Positions 17,058-25,629 of a DNA stretch of 42,924 bases are shown in pieces; within the stretch, counting starts at the first letter, position 1; every line of letters starts with the position of its first letter. The notes beneath the pieces are model-generated. The model ran no database searches. It saw nothing but the letters and a program-made list of their open reading frames with translations, and was not told where the DNA came from. The position numbers and the translations under genes were made by a program. Source of the DNA: Thiocystis minor (GTDB lineage Bacteria > Pseudomonadota > Gammaproteobacteria > Chromatiales > Chromatiaceae); assembly GCF_016653465.1 (NCBI RefSeq), contig NZ_NHSQ01000037.1, positions 1-42,924 on the forward strand, written 5' to 3'.

Positions 17058-17936
17058 ATGATTCGGTCAACAGATCCGCGCAATACCTTTTCCCTGACCT
17101 CTCTGCGGTATCGGCGAACTGACTTCCGGGGCGGCCGATCCGCTGGAATCGCGGCTCAGGCAAATTCCGTCTGGCGTCATGTTTGCTCGGCATTGTTTCT
17201 TTGTTTGGCGGCTTTTGCAGCGTGTCCTGGGCCGGCTGTCGCCATCGATCTGAATGCCGGCCGCGTTGTGCATTACTCTTTCGACTCGTATCGATTCAAT
17301 CGGATTGTGCTGGATCTCTCGGGACAACGGAATCACGGAACCCTGGTGTATTTCGATGTGCCTCCCGTGCTGGAAGTGGGCCACAATGGGACTGGTCTCG
17401 CATTGATCTTCGATCGCGCACGACAACAGCGGATCGATGTCGGCACTGGCGCCCAGCCCTCTCTCGACTTGACCCGTTTCACCATTGCCGCCTGGATCAG
17501 GATTACCGAATCCGATACAGAGGAAAGAAACTGGGAGATCGCGGAGAAGGACTACGCCTACTGGCTCAATGTCCGCAACGGTCATGATTCGCCACGCACC
17601 GCATATCGACTTCGTTGTGGGGCGATCATCAATGGCGTGCAGCGTTCGGTCGATAGCGATCTTCAAGTACCCCACGACGGAACCTGGGTGCATGTCGCCG
17701 GGACATTCAACGGGTCTTTTCTGCGCGTTTATATCAACGGCGCTCGACGCGGCTCCTTAGCCGTGGCTGGCCAAGTGACCAAAAACGATTATCCTCTGGC
17801 GGTCGGGGCCAACAACAAGCCCTTCGAGTTCCCCGAGGATCCATTTCACAACTGGATGACTGGTGCGATGGATGACTTTCGTCTTTATCGACGCGCGTTG
17901 ACGGGAGCGGAGATCAAGGCGCTGGCCAAGCAGTGA
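17058..17936 (+). CDS. Exported LamG/concanavalin-like domain protein
   Basis: A 292-residue protein. The hydrophobic core HVCSALFLCLAAFAACPGPAVA lies unusually far in (about 41-62), after 40 polar, Arg-rich residues, with probable cleavage after AVA. The mature part is one laminin-G-like jelly roll: VVHYSFDSY, LDLSGQRNHG, LDLTRFTIAAWIRI, DGTWVHVAGTFNGSFLRVYINGARRGS and GAMDDFRLYRRALTGAEIKAL, the last being the typical end of LamG_3 domains. Such domains bind glycans or proteins outside the cytoplasm; no enzyme module is attached. GAGGAG lies 8-9 bases before the ATG at 17058, though a GTG at 17049 is in frame. The long n-region may mean that the true start lies closer to the hydrophobic core. 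Confidence 0.82.
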   Translation: MIRSTDPRNTFSLTSLRYRRTDFRGGRSAGIAAQANSVWRHVCSALFLCLAAFAACPGPAVAIDLNAGRVVHYSFDSYRFNRIVLDLSGQRNHGTLVYFDVPPVLEVGHNGTGLALIFDRARQQRIDVGTGAQPSLDLTRFTIAAWIRITESDTEERNWEIAEKDYAYWLNVRNGHDSPRTAYRLRCGAIINGVQRSVDSDLQVPHDGTWVHVAGTFNGSFLRVYINGARRGSLAVAGQVTKNDYPLAVGANNKPFEFPEDPFHNWMTGAMDDFRLYRRALTGAEIKALAKQ

Positions 17937-18013
17937 CGACCGGCGCAGTGGCGCTTGGCCTTCGATGCTGACGTTGAGATGGAGGGACGCGCGATGTGGT
18001 CCCTGTCCATCCC

Positions 18014-18043
18014 CTCAGGCGGAGGCCTTAGTGACCGCCTGAG
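18014..18043. terminator. Hairpin between convergent genes, possible bidirectional terminator
   Basis: CTCAGGCGG (18014-18022) and CCGCCTGAG (18035-18043) form a perfect 9-bp stem with a 12-base loop. It lies between the LamG gene and the thioredoxin-like gene and overlaps the latter's last codons and stop. On the plus strand it is followed by TATTTTG. Tracts of T are short on both sides, so the call is moderate. Confidence 0.5.
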
Positions 18044-18477
18044 TATTTTGCAACGAGCCGTTTGATTTCAGGGAGATTTTTTTCGTACCATTTCTTGGTG
18101 CCATAGAATTTGGCGATCCGAACCCGATCCACATAGAAGCCCCATCCCGGCTTGCCAAGCGGTTTTTCCTCGCCACGGTCAATCCGCTCCTTGATCCACC
18201 GTATATCCGGCGGAAAATCTTCCTCGACATAGGGATCGGTTAACGATTTGTTCTTGACGACGCGGTAGGTCAACTTTTTGAATTCTTCCGAATTTTTTAG
18301 GCTGCTCTCCATTCCGGACGCTTCGCTTTCCCAGTGCTTGCAATAGGGACAATCCATGGCACTCCAATACACCAGCAAGAGTTCGGGCGTCGAAGAGCCT
18401 TGAGTTTGCGCGACTAAAGAGGATGGAAGTCCCAGCGCGGCGATAAGCACGAAGATGTATCCAAGCCATTTTTTCAT
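18028..18477 (-). CDS. Periplasmic thioredoxin-fold protein (CPYC)
   Basis: A 149-residue exported protein. MKKWLGYIFVLIAALGLPSSLVAQ is a Sec signal peptide. The motif VYWSAMDCPYCKHWE gives the redox pair Cys43-Pro-Tyr-Cys46, the dipeptide pattern seen in DsbC/DsbG-type and SoxW-like proteins. No second domain is present, so it is a single thioredoxin-like module. It probably acts in periplasmic thiol-disulfide exchange; partner and direction are not known. AAGGTG lies about nine bases before the ATG at 18477, which is preferred to the longer frame from 18543. The gene lies 101 bases downstream of the 202-residue exported protein gene, with a hairpin between them. Confidence 0.8.
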   Translation of the reverse strand: MKKWLGYIFVLIAALGLPSSLVAQTQGSSTPELLLVYWSAMDCPYCKHWESEASGMESSLKNSEEFKKLTYRVVKNKSLTDPYVEEDFPPDIRWIKERIDRGEEKPLGKPGWGFYVDRVRIAKFYGTKKWYEKNLPEIKRLVAKYSGGH

Positions 18478-18549
18478 TGCAAAGAGCACCTTTTCGAGTT
18501 GGCTATACGGTCTTGATGCAAGAAAGATCGCTTCGTGAGGCAAGCTCAG

Positions 18550-18571
18550 GTTTCGACCGGGGAGTCGAAAC
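18550..18571 (-). terminator. Hairpin after the 202-residue exported protein gene
   Basis: GTTTCGAC (18550-18557) and GTCGAAAC (18564-18571) form a perfect 8-bp stem with a 6-base loop, beginning 7 bases after the TAA of the gene that ends at 18579. No U-rich tail follows on the minus strand, so it may act as an RNA 3'-end stabiliser rather than a classic terminator. Confidence 0.45.
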
Positions 18572-18578
18572 GATGCCT

Positions 18579-19187
18579 TTAGTTGGTGAGCGCCTTCTGG
18601 ATAGCGTCCAGATCCAGCGCCTCCAGATATTGCTCGACCGCCTTGGAATCCTGAAGCTTGCTGCCCTTGCCCTGAATCACGAGACGGTTGCCGACCATGA
18701 GGGTGATCTCGTAGGCGTCGCTGTCGGCGGCATGTTCGAGCATGCCGCGATTGCCCTTGAGCGAATAGGTTTTCATGTCCTGATTCGACTGCATCACGAA
18801 GGGCATGGACATCGCCATGGTCAGCATCGGCATCATGGGCGAGTCCGCCATCAGACTCAGGGTGACCTCCGCGCCATCCTCCCGGAAATAGCGCCGGCTC
18901 AGGGTGGTTCCGGTAATCATCGCCGCCATCCCGCCGGACTGGGATTCGCCGGTATCGGCCTGCCAGCCGGCCAGCGGCTCGGGCAGCAGCTTCAGAAGAC
19001 CGGCCGTCATCTGTTCCTGAATCTTGGCGATCGCGAAATTGAGCGTCTCCACCGCCGTGCGCAGTTCGCCGGATTCATAGGCCTTTTTCGCGCTCTCCAA
19101 CTGGTCGGTGACGTCATCGGCATTGACCGCGCCGCTCAGACTCAGCGCGGTGGCCAGGGCGAGAATGGTGTATCTGCGTGTCATCAT
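18579..19187 (-). CDS. Exported protein of unknown function
   Basis: A 202-residue product with a clean signal peptide MMTRRYTILALATALSLSGAVNA|DD. The first mature part (VTDQLESAKKAYESGELRTAVETLNFAI) is helical and resembles a single TPR-like hairpin. It is followed by a mostly beta region containing LLPEPLAGWQAD, LSRRYFREDGAEVTLSLMAD, a Met-rich stretch (SPMMPMLTMAMSMPFVM) and LVIQGKGSKLQDSKAVEQYLEALD. I recognise the general type as a conserved periplasmic protein found in proteobacteria but cannot name a function. AAGG lies about ten bases before the ATG at 19187. It is the last gene after the sensor-kinase operon, separated by 72 bases, and may be transcribed with it. Confidence 0.75.
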   Translation of the reverse strand: MMTRRYTILALATALSLSGAVNADDVTDQLESAKKAYESGELRTAVETLNFAIAKIQEQMTAGLLKLLPEPLAGWQADTGESQSGGMAAMITGTTLSRRYFREDGAEVTLSLMADSPMMPMLTMAMSMPFVMQSNQDMKTYSLKGNRGMLEHAADSDAYEITLMVGNRLVIQGKGSKLQDSKAVEQYLEALDLDAIQKALTN

Positions 19188-19259
19188 GGTTTTGCTACCT
19201 TGGGTTATTTGAAAAAAAACGTGAATTCGGTGATCGGCCAATGGAGCCGGCCATCATGA

Positions 19260-20714
19260 TTAGAGTCCGAACTCCTGACGCAACCGGATCTGGAGCTTGC
19301 GCGCCTGCCGGAAGGCTTCCTTGAGCATCAGCCGATGCAGTTCGTTGAGATCGTCCGGATCGACGCGATTGACCGCGTCGGGATCCTTGCTCTGGAGCTG
19401 CTGGTTGATGCGAAAGCGCTGGATCAGGTGGAAGGCCTCGACCTCGGCCGCGGTGTCTTCGCGGCGGCGCCCGCGCGTGTCGCCCGACGCGCGCAGCCGC
19501 TCGGCGGTGCTGGTGGCCCAGATGCCTTGCTTGAGCGACCAGAGTCGGGCGGCATCCATGAAATAACGGGCGCCCTGAAGTTTGAGGTCGATGGTGTGCG
19601 GGAAGTCGCGATTGCGGTCGAAGGTGAACTGACCGGCCCAGCCGAGCGGCGGCGCGGCGCCGAGCGCCAGCTCGGCGAGCGCGTGAAAGAAGCGGCCGTG
19701 ACTCGGTGCCTCGGCGATCAGCCAGGCGCGCAACCGGTCCACGGGCTCGCTGCTGCCGTAGAGCGGGCGAAAATCGAAGAAGATGGTGCTGTGCAGCAAT
19801 GCCTCGGGGTCCGGCGTCCACAGCCAGTCGGTGAAGCGTTGCTGCCATTGTGCCGCGCTCAGGCACCAGTTGGGGTTGCCGGCCATGATGTCGCCCCGAC
19901 AGCGCTCGAAACCGCAATGATGCAAGGCCCGATTGACCGCCTGAGCAAAGGGCAGGAAGGCTTCGCGCAGCGCTTCCGTGCTCTCCGGATCCGGCGGGAC
20001 GAACAGCAGACCGTTGTCCTGATCGGTGGCGAAGGTCTGCTCCAGACGCCCTTCGGAGCCGAAGATCAGCCAGCACCAGGGGACGGGCGGCAGCTCGAAC
20101 TCATCCTCGATGAGTTCGACGATTCGCATACCGATCAGATCGTTGAGCCCCGACATCCACTGACAGAGCGACTCGACACCCATCCCCGCGTGGAAGAGTT
20201 CGGCGCCGCGCCGGCGCACCCGATCCGCCGCGACCGTCATGGCGTCCAGATCGCGGGCGGCGCCGATGTCGGCGATCAACGCCTCCGCGCCGCCGGCACG
20301 CAGACCCAGCAGGTCCGCCGGGCTGATCAGGCCGAACAGACGGCCATCCGGCTCGGTCAGCAGCAGATGACCGACGCCCTGCTTCGCCATCATGACCTTG
20401 GCGCGATGGCTGGGCGCATCGGCGGCCAGGGTCAGCGGCGCGCCGACCATGTGCACCGCGACGGGATCCTCCAGGCCGCCGCCCTCGAAGCTGATGACAT
20501 GCAGCATTTCGCGCAGGGTGACGAGCCCCAGCGGCAGTCCGGTCGCCTCATCGGCGATGACAGCCGCGTCCTCCCGGCCCTGACTGATGCGATAGAGGGT
20601 CTCGCGCAGGGTGGTCGCGGGCGTGACCACCAGCGGTTGTCCGTGCGCCAGCGAACGCAGGGAGGCGTCATCGGGTCCGCTGACGTTGGGTTGGCTCTCG
20701 CTCTCGGTCATCAT
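19260..20714 (-). CDS. CBS-pair / DUF294 putative nucleotidyltransferase
   Basis: A 484-residue cytoplasmic protein. Residues about 20-75 and 85-140 form two CBS motifs (SLAHGQPLVVTPATTLRETL, then GHLLLTEPDGRLFGLISPADLL), which usually bind adenine nucleotides. The DUF294 nucleotidyltransferase core has GSEGRLEQT at 219-227 and DQDN at 231-234, as in the uridylyltransferase of GlnD. A DUF294 C-terminal helical domain follows to the end. The start at 20714 is preferred because GCGGAG lies about 7 bases upstream, while the frame's first ATG at 20753 has no ribosome binding site. It is the last member of the kinase-receiver operon. In other gammaproteobacteria this family sits beside acetate permease and CrbS-type kinases; the modified substrate is unknown. 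Confidence 0.88.
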   Translation of the reverse strand: MMTESESQPNVSGPDDASLRSLAHGQPLVVTPATTLRETLYRISQGREDAAVIADEATGLPLGLVTLREMLHVISFEGGGLEDPVAVHMVGAPLTLAADAPSHRAKVMMAKQGVGHLLLTEPDGRLFGLISPADLLGLRAGGAEALIADIGAARDLDAMTVAADRVRRRGAELFHAGMGVESLCQWMSGLNDLIGMRIVELIEDEFELPPVPWCWLIFGSEGRLEQTFATDQDNGLLFVPPDPESTEALREAFLPFAQAVNRALHHCGFERCRGDIMAGNPNWCLSAAQWQQRFTDWLWTPDPEALLHSTIFFDFRPLYGSSEPVDRLRAWLIAEAPSHGRFFHALAELALGAAPPLGWAGQFTFDRNRDFPHTIDLKLQGARYFMDAARLWSLKQGIWATSTAERLRASGDTRGRRREDTAAEVEAFHLIQRFRINQQLQSKDPDAVNRVDPDDLNELHRLMLKEAFRQARKLQIRLRQEFGL

Positions 20715-20765
20715 GGGCACTCCGCTCGTCACTTGCTTGCCGCGAATCGACATGAAAACGGGGGG

Positions 20766-21140
20766 TTAATCGGTACTCGCGAGCAGTTCCTTGACCTTCT
20801 CCACCAGCGCCTTGGTCGAAAAGGGTTTCGGCATGTAGGCATCGGCGCCCAGCGCGAGGCCCTTGTTCTGCTCGGCCTCGCGTCCCTTGGCGGTCAGCAT
20901 CAGGATGCGGGTGCCGGCGAGGGTCGGGTCCGCCCGTACCGCCTCCAGCACCGCGAAACCGTCGAGCTTGGGCATCATGACATCGAGCACGACCAGGTCC
21001 GGTCGATGGGTGCGCACCGCCGCCAGACCGGCCTCGCCATCGCGCGCCACGCGCACCTCGTGGCCCTCGCGCATCATCAGGAATTCGAGTGAAATGACGA
21101 TGTTGGGTTCGTCGTCGACGATCAGAATGCGCTTGCTCAT
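20766..21140 (-). CDS. Single-domain response regulator
   Basis: A 124-residue stand-alone receiver (CheY-like). Asp9-Asp10 lie in ILIVDDEPN, the phospho-acceptor Asp53 is in VLDVMMPKLDG, Thr84 of the TAKG loop follows, and Lys105 is in MPKPF. There is no output domain, so the signal must pass by protein contact or on to a phosphotransfer protein. Its ATG overlaps the kinase stop in ATGA (21137-21140), so the two are translationally coupled and almost surely cognate. The DUF294 gene starts 51 bases downstream. Confidence 0.95.
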   Translation of the reverse strand: MSKRILIVDDEPNIVISLEFLMMREGHEVRVARDGEAGLAAVRTHRPDLVVLDVMMPKLDGFAVLEAVRADPTLAGTRILMLTAKGREAEQNKGLALGADAYMPKPFSTKALVEKVKELLASTD

Positions 21141-23920
21141 AAGGGTGCCTTATGGTCGAAAGGGTCCACGGGATGGGCGGGAAGCTCGAAACAGAGGTTA
21201 GCACCTTTTTGGGGCGCGTTTTCAGCCCAGATGTGTCCGCCCAGATTCTCGACGATCTGGCGGCTGATGGGCAATCCCAGCCCGGTGCCCGCGGGTTTGG
21301 CGCCATCGATCGTCGCCTGGCGGAATTTCTCGAAGACCAGCTCCAGTTCGGCCGGCGGGATCCCCGGTCCATTGTCGCTCACGCAGACCCGCCACGGCGG
21401 ATCGCCCGGATCGGTGCCGCGCGCCATAGACTGGGACAGCTTGACTCCCAGCTCCCCGCTTCCCGCAGGGGCAAATTTGGCGGCATTCGACAGCAGGTTC
21501 ACCAGCACCTGGATCAGGCGGTCGCGATCGCCCCAGACGAGCGCCGGTTGCGCGGGCAGGTCGAGTCGCACCTGAATGCCGCGATCCTCGACGAGTTGCC
21601 CGGTGGCCGTGACCGCCTGTTCGATGACCTCCTGGAGCGTGACCGCCTCGGTGCGCCAGTCGGCATGACCGGATTCGATCTTGGCCAGATCCAGCACCTG
21701 ATTGACCAGGCGCGACAGACGCTCGGTCTCGCTGACCAGGATGCCGAGAAACCGCTTGCGCTGCGCGAGATCGAGCCTCGGATCGTCGAACAGGATCTCC
21801 GAAAAGGCGCGGATGGAGGCCAGCGGGGTGCGCAGCTCATGGGTGACCGACGAGATGAAATCGTCCTTCATCCGGTCCAGTTCCGTCAGACTCAGATTGG
21901 CCGCCCGCAGATCGGCAGTGGCCGCTTCCAGAGCCTGCGACTTCTGTTCCAGCTCGTGGCTGTAGGCGCGGACCTGAGAGGCTTCGTCGAGGATATCGAG
22001 CACCTCGTCCAGACCCAGGGCCTCCTCCTCGGTGACCGAGGCGACCATCACCCGCGCGGAGGCGCCGCCGATGGCGCCGGACAGCAGGGTCTCGGCGAAC
22101 GCGACCGTTTCGGCGTCCGCCGGCAGTCGAGCGGGGTCGGCGATCCCGCGCGCGCGGGCATGGCGGGCGAAGGCCTCGCGGGTGCGCGCGACCCCGAGGA
22201 AGCGTTCGGTTAGCGCCATCAACTCGGCGATCTCGGCGCGGCCGCGCCAGAGCGGCAAGCTGGTGGGATGGCGTTGACGCAGGGCGTCGACGAAGAGGCG
22301 CGCCTGGGTGGCCTCGACGGCGTTCGGTTCGCGCAGCGAGGAGACCAGCAGGAAGGCGCCGAGATTGGCGGTCAGACTCCAGAACAGGCCGTGGGTGATC
22401 TCGTTCCAGCCGACCAGTCCGAACAGGGCGAGCGGTGCCAGCAGATCCATGCCGCCCGGTCCGGAGTCCATGAAGGCCGGCGGGAGCCAGCCGGAGCGGG
22501 CGAACGAGGGCAGCAGCAGGGTATAGATCCAGACCAGGAAGCCGGCCAGGAGTCCGGCCAGCGCGCCCTCGCGGGTGCCGCCGCGCCAGTAGAGTCCGCC
22601 GATCACGGCGGGCGCGAATTGGGCGACGGCGACGAAGCTGATCAGCCCGATGCTGACCAGCGCGTAGGCTTCGCCAGCAAAGCGATAGTAGAGATAGCCG
22701 AGCACCAGAACCAGGACGATGGCGCCGCGGCGGATGTCGAGCAACAACCGGCCCAGGTCGGCGGCGGGCGGCTGCCGGCGCCAGTGGCGCATGAGGGCGG
22801 GCAGGATCAGGTCGTTGCTGACCATGGTCGAGAGCGCGATGGTCTCCACGATCACCATCCCGGTCGCGGCCGACAGACCGCCGAGAAAGACCAGCAGGGC
22901 CAGCCAGGGTTGGGCGAAGGCGATCGGCAGGGTGAGCATGAAGGTATCGGCGTCGACCCGGCCATCCGGGAAGGTCGTCAGACCGGCGATGGCGATCGGG
23001 ATCACGAACAGGTTGATCAGCAGCAGATAGAGCGGAAACAGCCAGATGGCGCGGCGCAGATGGCGCTCGTCGCTGATTTCCACCACCGCGACCTGAAATT
23101 GCCGGGGCAACAAGATGACCGCCAGACCAGCCAGCAGCGAGATTGCGAACCAGTCCTGGAAAGGTGCGAGACTGGGCTCCAGAAGCGGTTTGAGCAGTGT
23201 GGCAAGGCGTGCGTTCTCGACGGGATTCGGCGGTTCGGGGCCACCCAGACCCAGGAAGCCGAGGGTCACGAACAGCCCGACCGCCAGGAAGGCGACGAGC
23301 TTGACGATGGACTCGAAGGCGATCGCGGCGACCATTCCCTCGTGCCGCTCGCTCGCGTCCAGTTGGCGGGTGCCGAAGAGGATGGTGAAGGCCGCGAGCA
23401 GCAGGGCGACGACGAAGGCGGTGTCGCGCCAGAGCGGCAAGGCGGTATGATCCGGCATCCGCACCTCGGGATAGTGCTGCAGGATGGTAAAACTCCAGGC
23501 GATGGCCTTGAGTTGCAACGCGATATAGGGCACCACGCCGATCACCGCGATGACGGTGACCAACCCGGCCAGCGCCTGGCTCTTGCCATAGCGCGAGGCG
23601 ATGAAGTCCGCGATCGAGGTGATACGCTCGGACTTGCTGACCCGGACCATCTTCAGCAGCAAAGAACCCCAGAGCAGGGCGATCAGGGTCGGGCCAAGAT
23701 AGATCGGCAGGAAGCCGAGGCCGCTGTCGGCGGCGCGTCCGACGCTTCCGTAGAAGGTCCAGGCGGTACAATAGACGGCGAGCGAGAGGGCGTAGACGGT
23801 CGGGTGTCCAGTGACGGGGTGCCCCTGATCGGCGCGGCGATCCGCCCAATAGGCGATCGCGAACAGCAGTCCGAGGTAGACGAAAGAGACGCTGACGATG
23901 AACGGACCGGTCATGATCAT
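21137..23920 (-). CDS. Sodium/solute symporter-fused sensor histidine kinase (CrbS/CbrA type)
   Basis: A 927-residue membrane sensor kinase. The first ~500 residues are a complete SLC5/SSS-type transporter with about 13 hydrophobic segments (VYALSLAVYCTAWTFYGSVG, then ITSIADFIASRYGKS). A STAC-like linker at about 545-640 carries LLSGAIGGASARVMVASV. A coiled coil follows (SHELEQKSQALEAATADL), then HisKA with His694 in TSH-like SVTHELRTPLASIR. HATPase_c has VLVNLLSNAAKFAP, VSDNGPGIP and GTGLGLPISRQIV. The architecture matches CbrA/CrbS kinases, in which the transporter module senses or moves small carbon compounds such as acetate or histidine. No PAS domain is clear. It lies 10 bases after a small membrane protein gene and overlaps the receiver gene. 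Confidence 0.93.
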   Translation of the reverse strand: MIMTGPFIVSVSFVYLGLLFAIAYWADRRADQGHPVTGHPTVYALSLAVYCTAWTFYGSVGRAADSGLGFLPIYLGPTLIALLWGSLLLKMVRVSKSERITSIADFIASRYGKSQALAGLVTVIAVIGVVPYIALQLKAIAWSFTILQHYPEVRMPDHTALPLWRDTAFVVALLLAAFTILFGTRQLDASERHEGMVAAIAFESIVKLVAFLAVGLFVTLGFLGLGGPEPPNPVENARLATLLKPLLEPSLAPFQDWFAISLLAGLAVILLPRQFQVAVVEISDERHLRRAIWLFPLYLLLINLFVIPIAIAGLTTFPDGRVDADTFMLTLPIAFAQPWLALLVFLGGLSAATGMVIVETIALSTMVSNDLILPALMRHWRRQPPAADLGRLLLDIRRGAIVLVLVLGYLYYRFAGEAYALVSIGLISFVAVAQFAPAVIGGLYWRGGTREGALAGLLAGFLVWIYTLLLPSFARSGWLPPAFMDSGPGGMDLLAPLALFGLVGWNEITHGLFWSLTANLGAFLLVSSLREPNAVEATQARLFVDALRQRHPTSLPLWRGRAEIAELMALTERFLGVARTREAFARHARARGIADPARLPADAETVAFAETLLSGAIGGASARVMVASVTEEEALGLDEVLDILDEASQVRAYSHELEQKSQALEAATADLRAANLSLTELDRMKDDFISSVTHELRTPLASIRAFSEILFDDPRLDLAQRKRFLGILVSETERLSRLVNQVLDLAKIESGHADWRTEAVTLQEVIEQAVTATGQLVEDRGIQVRLDLPAQPALVWGDRDRLIQVLVNLLSNAAKFAPAGSGELGVKLSQSMARGTDPGDPPWRVCVSDNGPGIPPAELELVFEKFRQATIDGAKPAGTGLGLPISRQIVENLGGHIWAENAPQKGANLCFELPAHPVDPFDHKAPL

Positions 23921-23930
23921 GGCGTGTCGA

Positions 23931-24131
23931 TCAGTCCCGATGCCGCGCTAGGATCCAGGCGGCCAGGGCGATGATCGCGGCCCAGGCCGCGAAGAGATAG
24001 ATCAGCAGCAGCGGCAGGCCCTGCCACCGGCCCAGCGTCTCGAACCGCGGAACCAGTGGCGAAAAGAACAGCAGCAGCCCGGCGAGAAACAGGGTCAGCA
24101 GACGTTGTCGAACCAGGGTGGCGCGGGTCAT
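23931..24131 (-). CDS. Small two-helix membrane protein upstream of the kinase (CbrX-like)
   Basis: A 66-residue product, MTRATLVRQRLLTLFLAGLLLFFSP..., with two hydrophobic helices (about 11-27 and 38-60) and charged ends (ILARHRD). The position directly before an SSS-fused kinase, with only 10 bases between, is the position of cbrX before cbrA in pseudomonads and of small DUF4212-like subunits before acetate-permease genes. It may be an assembly or regulatory subunit of the transporter domain. Sequence identity to those families could not be tested. The frame is open upstream to 24266; the ATG at 24131 fits the start of the membrane protein, but no strong Shine-Dalgarno is seen. Confidence 0.7.
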   Translation of the reverse strand: MTRATLVRQRLLTLFLAGLLLFFSPLVPRFETLGRWQGLPLLLIYLFAAWAAIIALAAWILARHRD

Positions 24132-24233
24132 GGCGGTGCGCGACAGGCGAGCGGTTTGTGAGCGATTTTCAGAATGTAGCAGGAGCGACTTGAGGATGCT
24201 ATTTGATTGGCGAGACACCGGCGGAAGACCGTC

Positions 24234-24658
24234 GTGACTGATCTGGACCTGCTGGCGCTGATCCATAACGCGGCACTCCTGCTATCCATGGTGCTGATGT
24301 TCGAGTTGCTGGTGCGCCAGGGCTGATCCTGAACAATCTCGTCGACAACGCGCTCTTGTACCGGTGTCGGGATGGCGTTCCCCACATCGTTCTGGAAGCT
24401 CGGCGCCCGGGCGCCCGGGTAGTGATCGGCGTAAGCGATAATGGGATCGGCATCGATCCGGACGATGCCGAAAAAATCTTTCAGGTTTTTCAGCGTCCAC
24501 ATAGTCAGGAGGATGATCCCGGCACGGGCATCGGGCTGGCGATCGTGGCCAAGGCGGCGCATCGGATGGGCGGCGAGATCGGTTTGGAATCCGCCCCCGG
24601 CCAGGGGAGCCGTTTCACCGTCAGCCTCCCCGCGTGCGTGGAGGATCCGTACAATTAA
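24234..24658 (+). pseudogene. Histidine-kinase remnant with internal deletion
   Basis: A GTG at 24234 opens a 30-codon frame, VTDLDLLALIHNAALLLSMV..., which reads as the first membrane helix of a sensor kinase and stops at 24324-24326. Directly after, in another frame, the sequence from 24326 reads as an ATPase domain: ILNNLVDNALLY (N box), VSDNGIGIDPDDAEKIF (G1), DPGTGIGLAIVAKAAHRMGG (G2) and GSRFTVSLP, ending at 24658. The sensor part, HisKA and phospho-accepting His are missing, so no kinase can be made. A single internal deletion with a frame change explains both pieces. It diverges from the intact SSS-kinase operon across about 100 bases. Confidence 0.75.
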
Positions 24659-24962
<304 letters not shown>

Positions 24963-25196
24963 ATGGATACCGCACGCATTTTCCAATCCGGACGCAGTCA
25001 GGCCGTTCGACTCCCGAAGGAGTTTCGCTTGACCGGCACTGAAGTCGGTGTGAGACATTTTGGCAGCGGCGTTTTACTACTCCCGCTCGAGAACCCATGG
25101 GACACGCTCGAAGCGGCGTTGTCGTCCTTCGAGCCGGGATTTGTCCTGACGCGGGATCAGCCGGAAAGTCAGGAGCGCGCCGAGATCGCGACATGA
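24963..25196 (+). CDS. vapB: VapB-type antitoxin
   Basis: A 77-residue protein with the typical VapB/AbrB-like N-terminus MDTARIFQSGRSQAVRLPKEFR, a swapped-hairpin DNA-binding domain that also autorepresses the operon. The C-terminal half (ENPWDTLEAALSSFEPGFVLT) is the usual toxin-wrapping tail. GAGGAA lies 8 bases before the ATG at 24963; the ATG-like start at 24918 would add residues not seen in the family. The stop overlaps the vapC start in ATGA, giving tight translational coupling and the normal antitoxin-first order. Confidence 0.93.
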   Translation: MDTARIFQSGRSQAVRLPKEFRLTGTEVGVRHFGSGVLLLPLENPWDTLEAALSSFEPGFVLTRDQPESQERAEIAT

Positions 25197-25591
25197 TCCT
25201 GCTGGACACCAACATTTGCATCTATCTCATCAACGCCCGGCCGCCGGAAGTGCTGGCACGCTTTCGGCGGTTTCGCCTCGGTGAAATCGGGCTGTCCAGT
25301 GTCGCGGCCGCAGAACTTGCCTACGGTGTCGCCAAGAGCGGTTCTGCGCGGAATCGTCAGGCGCTGGAAATGTTTCTGGCGCCTCTGGAGATCCTGCCGT
25401 TCGACGACAAAGCTGTGTGGGTTTATGGCGAGGTACGCGCCGCTCTCGAACGCCGTGGCCAGCCGATCGGCGCGCTGGACACGATGATTGCCGCGCATGC
25501 GCTCAGTTTGAATGCATGTCTGGTCACCAACAACCTCGGCGAGTTTTCCAGGGTTCCTGGACTCTTGCTGGAAAACTGGGTGAATGGATGA
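25193..25591 (+). CDS. vapC: VapC PIN-domain ribonuclease toxin
   Basis: A 132-residue PIN-domain RNase of a type II toxin-antitoxin pair; such toxins cleave initiator tRNA or rRNA. The acidic metal site is visible: Asp5 in LLDTNICIYL, Glu41 in AAAELAYGV and Asp96 in IGALDTMIAAHAL. VTNNLGEFSRVPGLLLENW closes the site in the usual way with Asn/Glu around 114-117. The chain is full length and undamaged, so the pair is probably functional. It starts within the vapB stop codon and ends 38 bases before the convergent glgP stop. Confidence 0.95.
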   Translation: MILLDTNICIYLINARPPEVLARFRRFRLGEIGLSSVAAAELAYGVAKSGSARNRQALEMFLAPLEILPFDDKAVWVYGEVRAALERRGQPIGALDTMIAAHALSLNACLVTNNLGEFSRVPGLLLENWVNG

Positions 25592-25629
25592 CCACCGACC
25601 TGATCGTGTGCCGAGCCGTTCAACAGGGG

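Noticed and set aside
22268-23974. A 568-codon plus-strand frame opposite the SSS-fused kinase
   Set aside because: The translation is Gln/Asp/Arg-rich without motifs; the minus strand encodes a full transporter and kinase.
24356-24658. Stand-alone 100-residue ATPase-domain protein
   Set aside because: The homologous stretch begins upstream of this ATG, at ILNNLVDNA (24326), without a start codon, so it is better read as part of a broken kinase gene.
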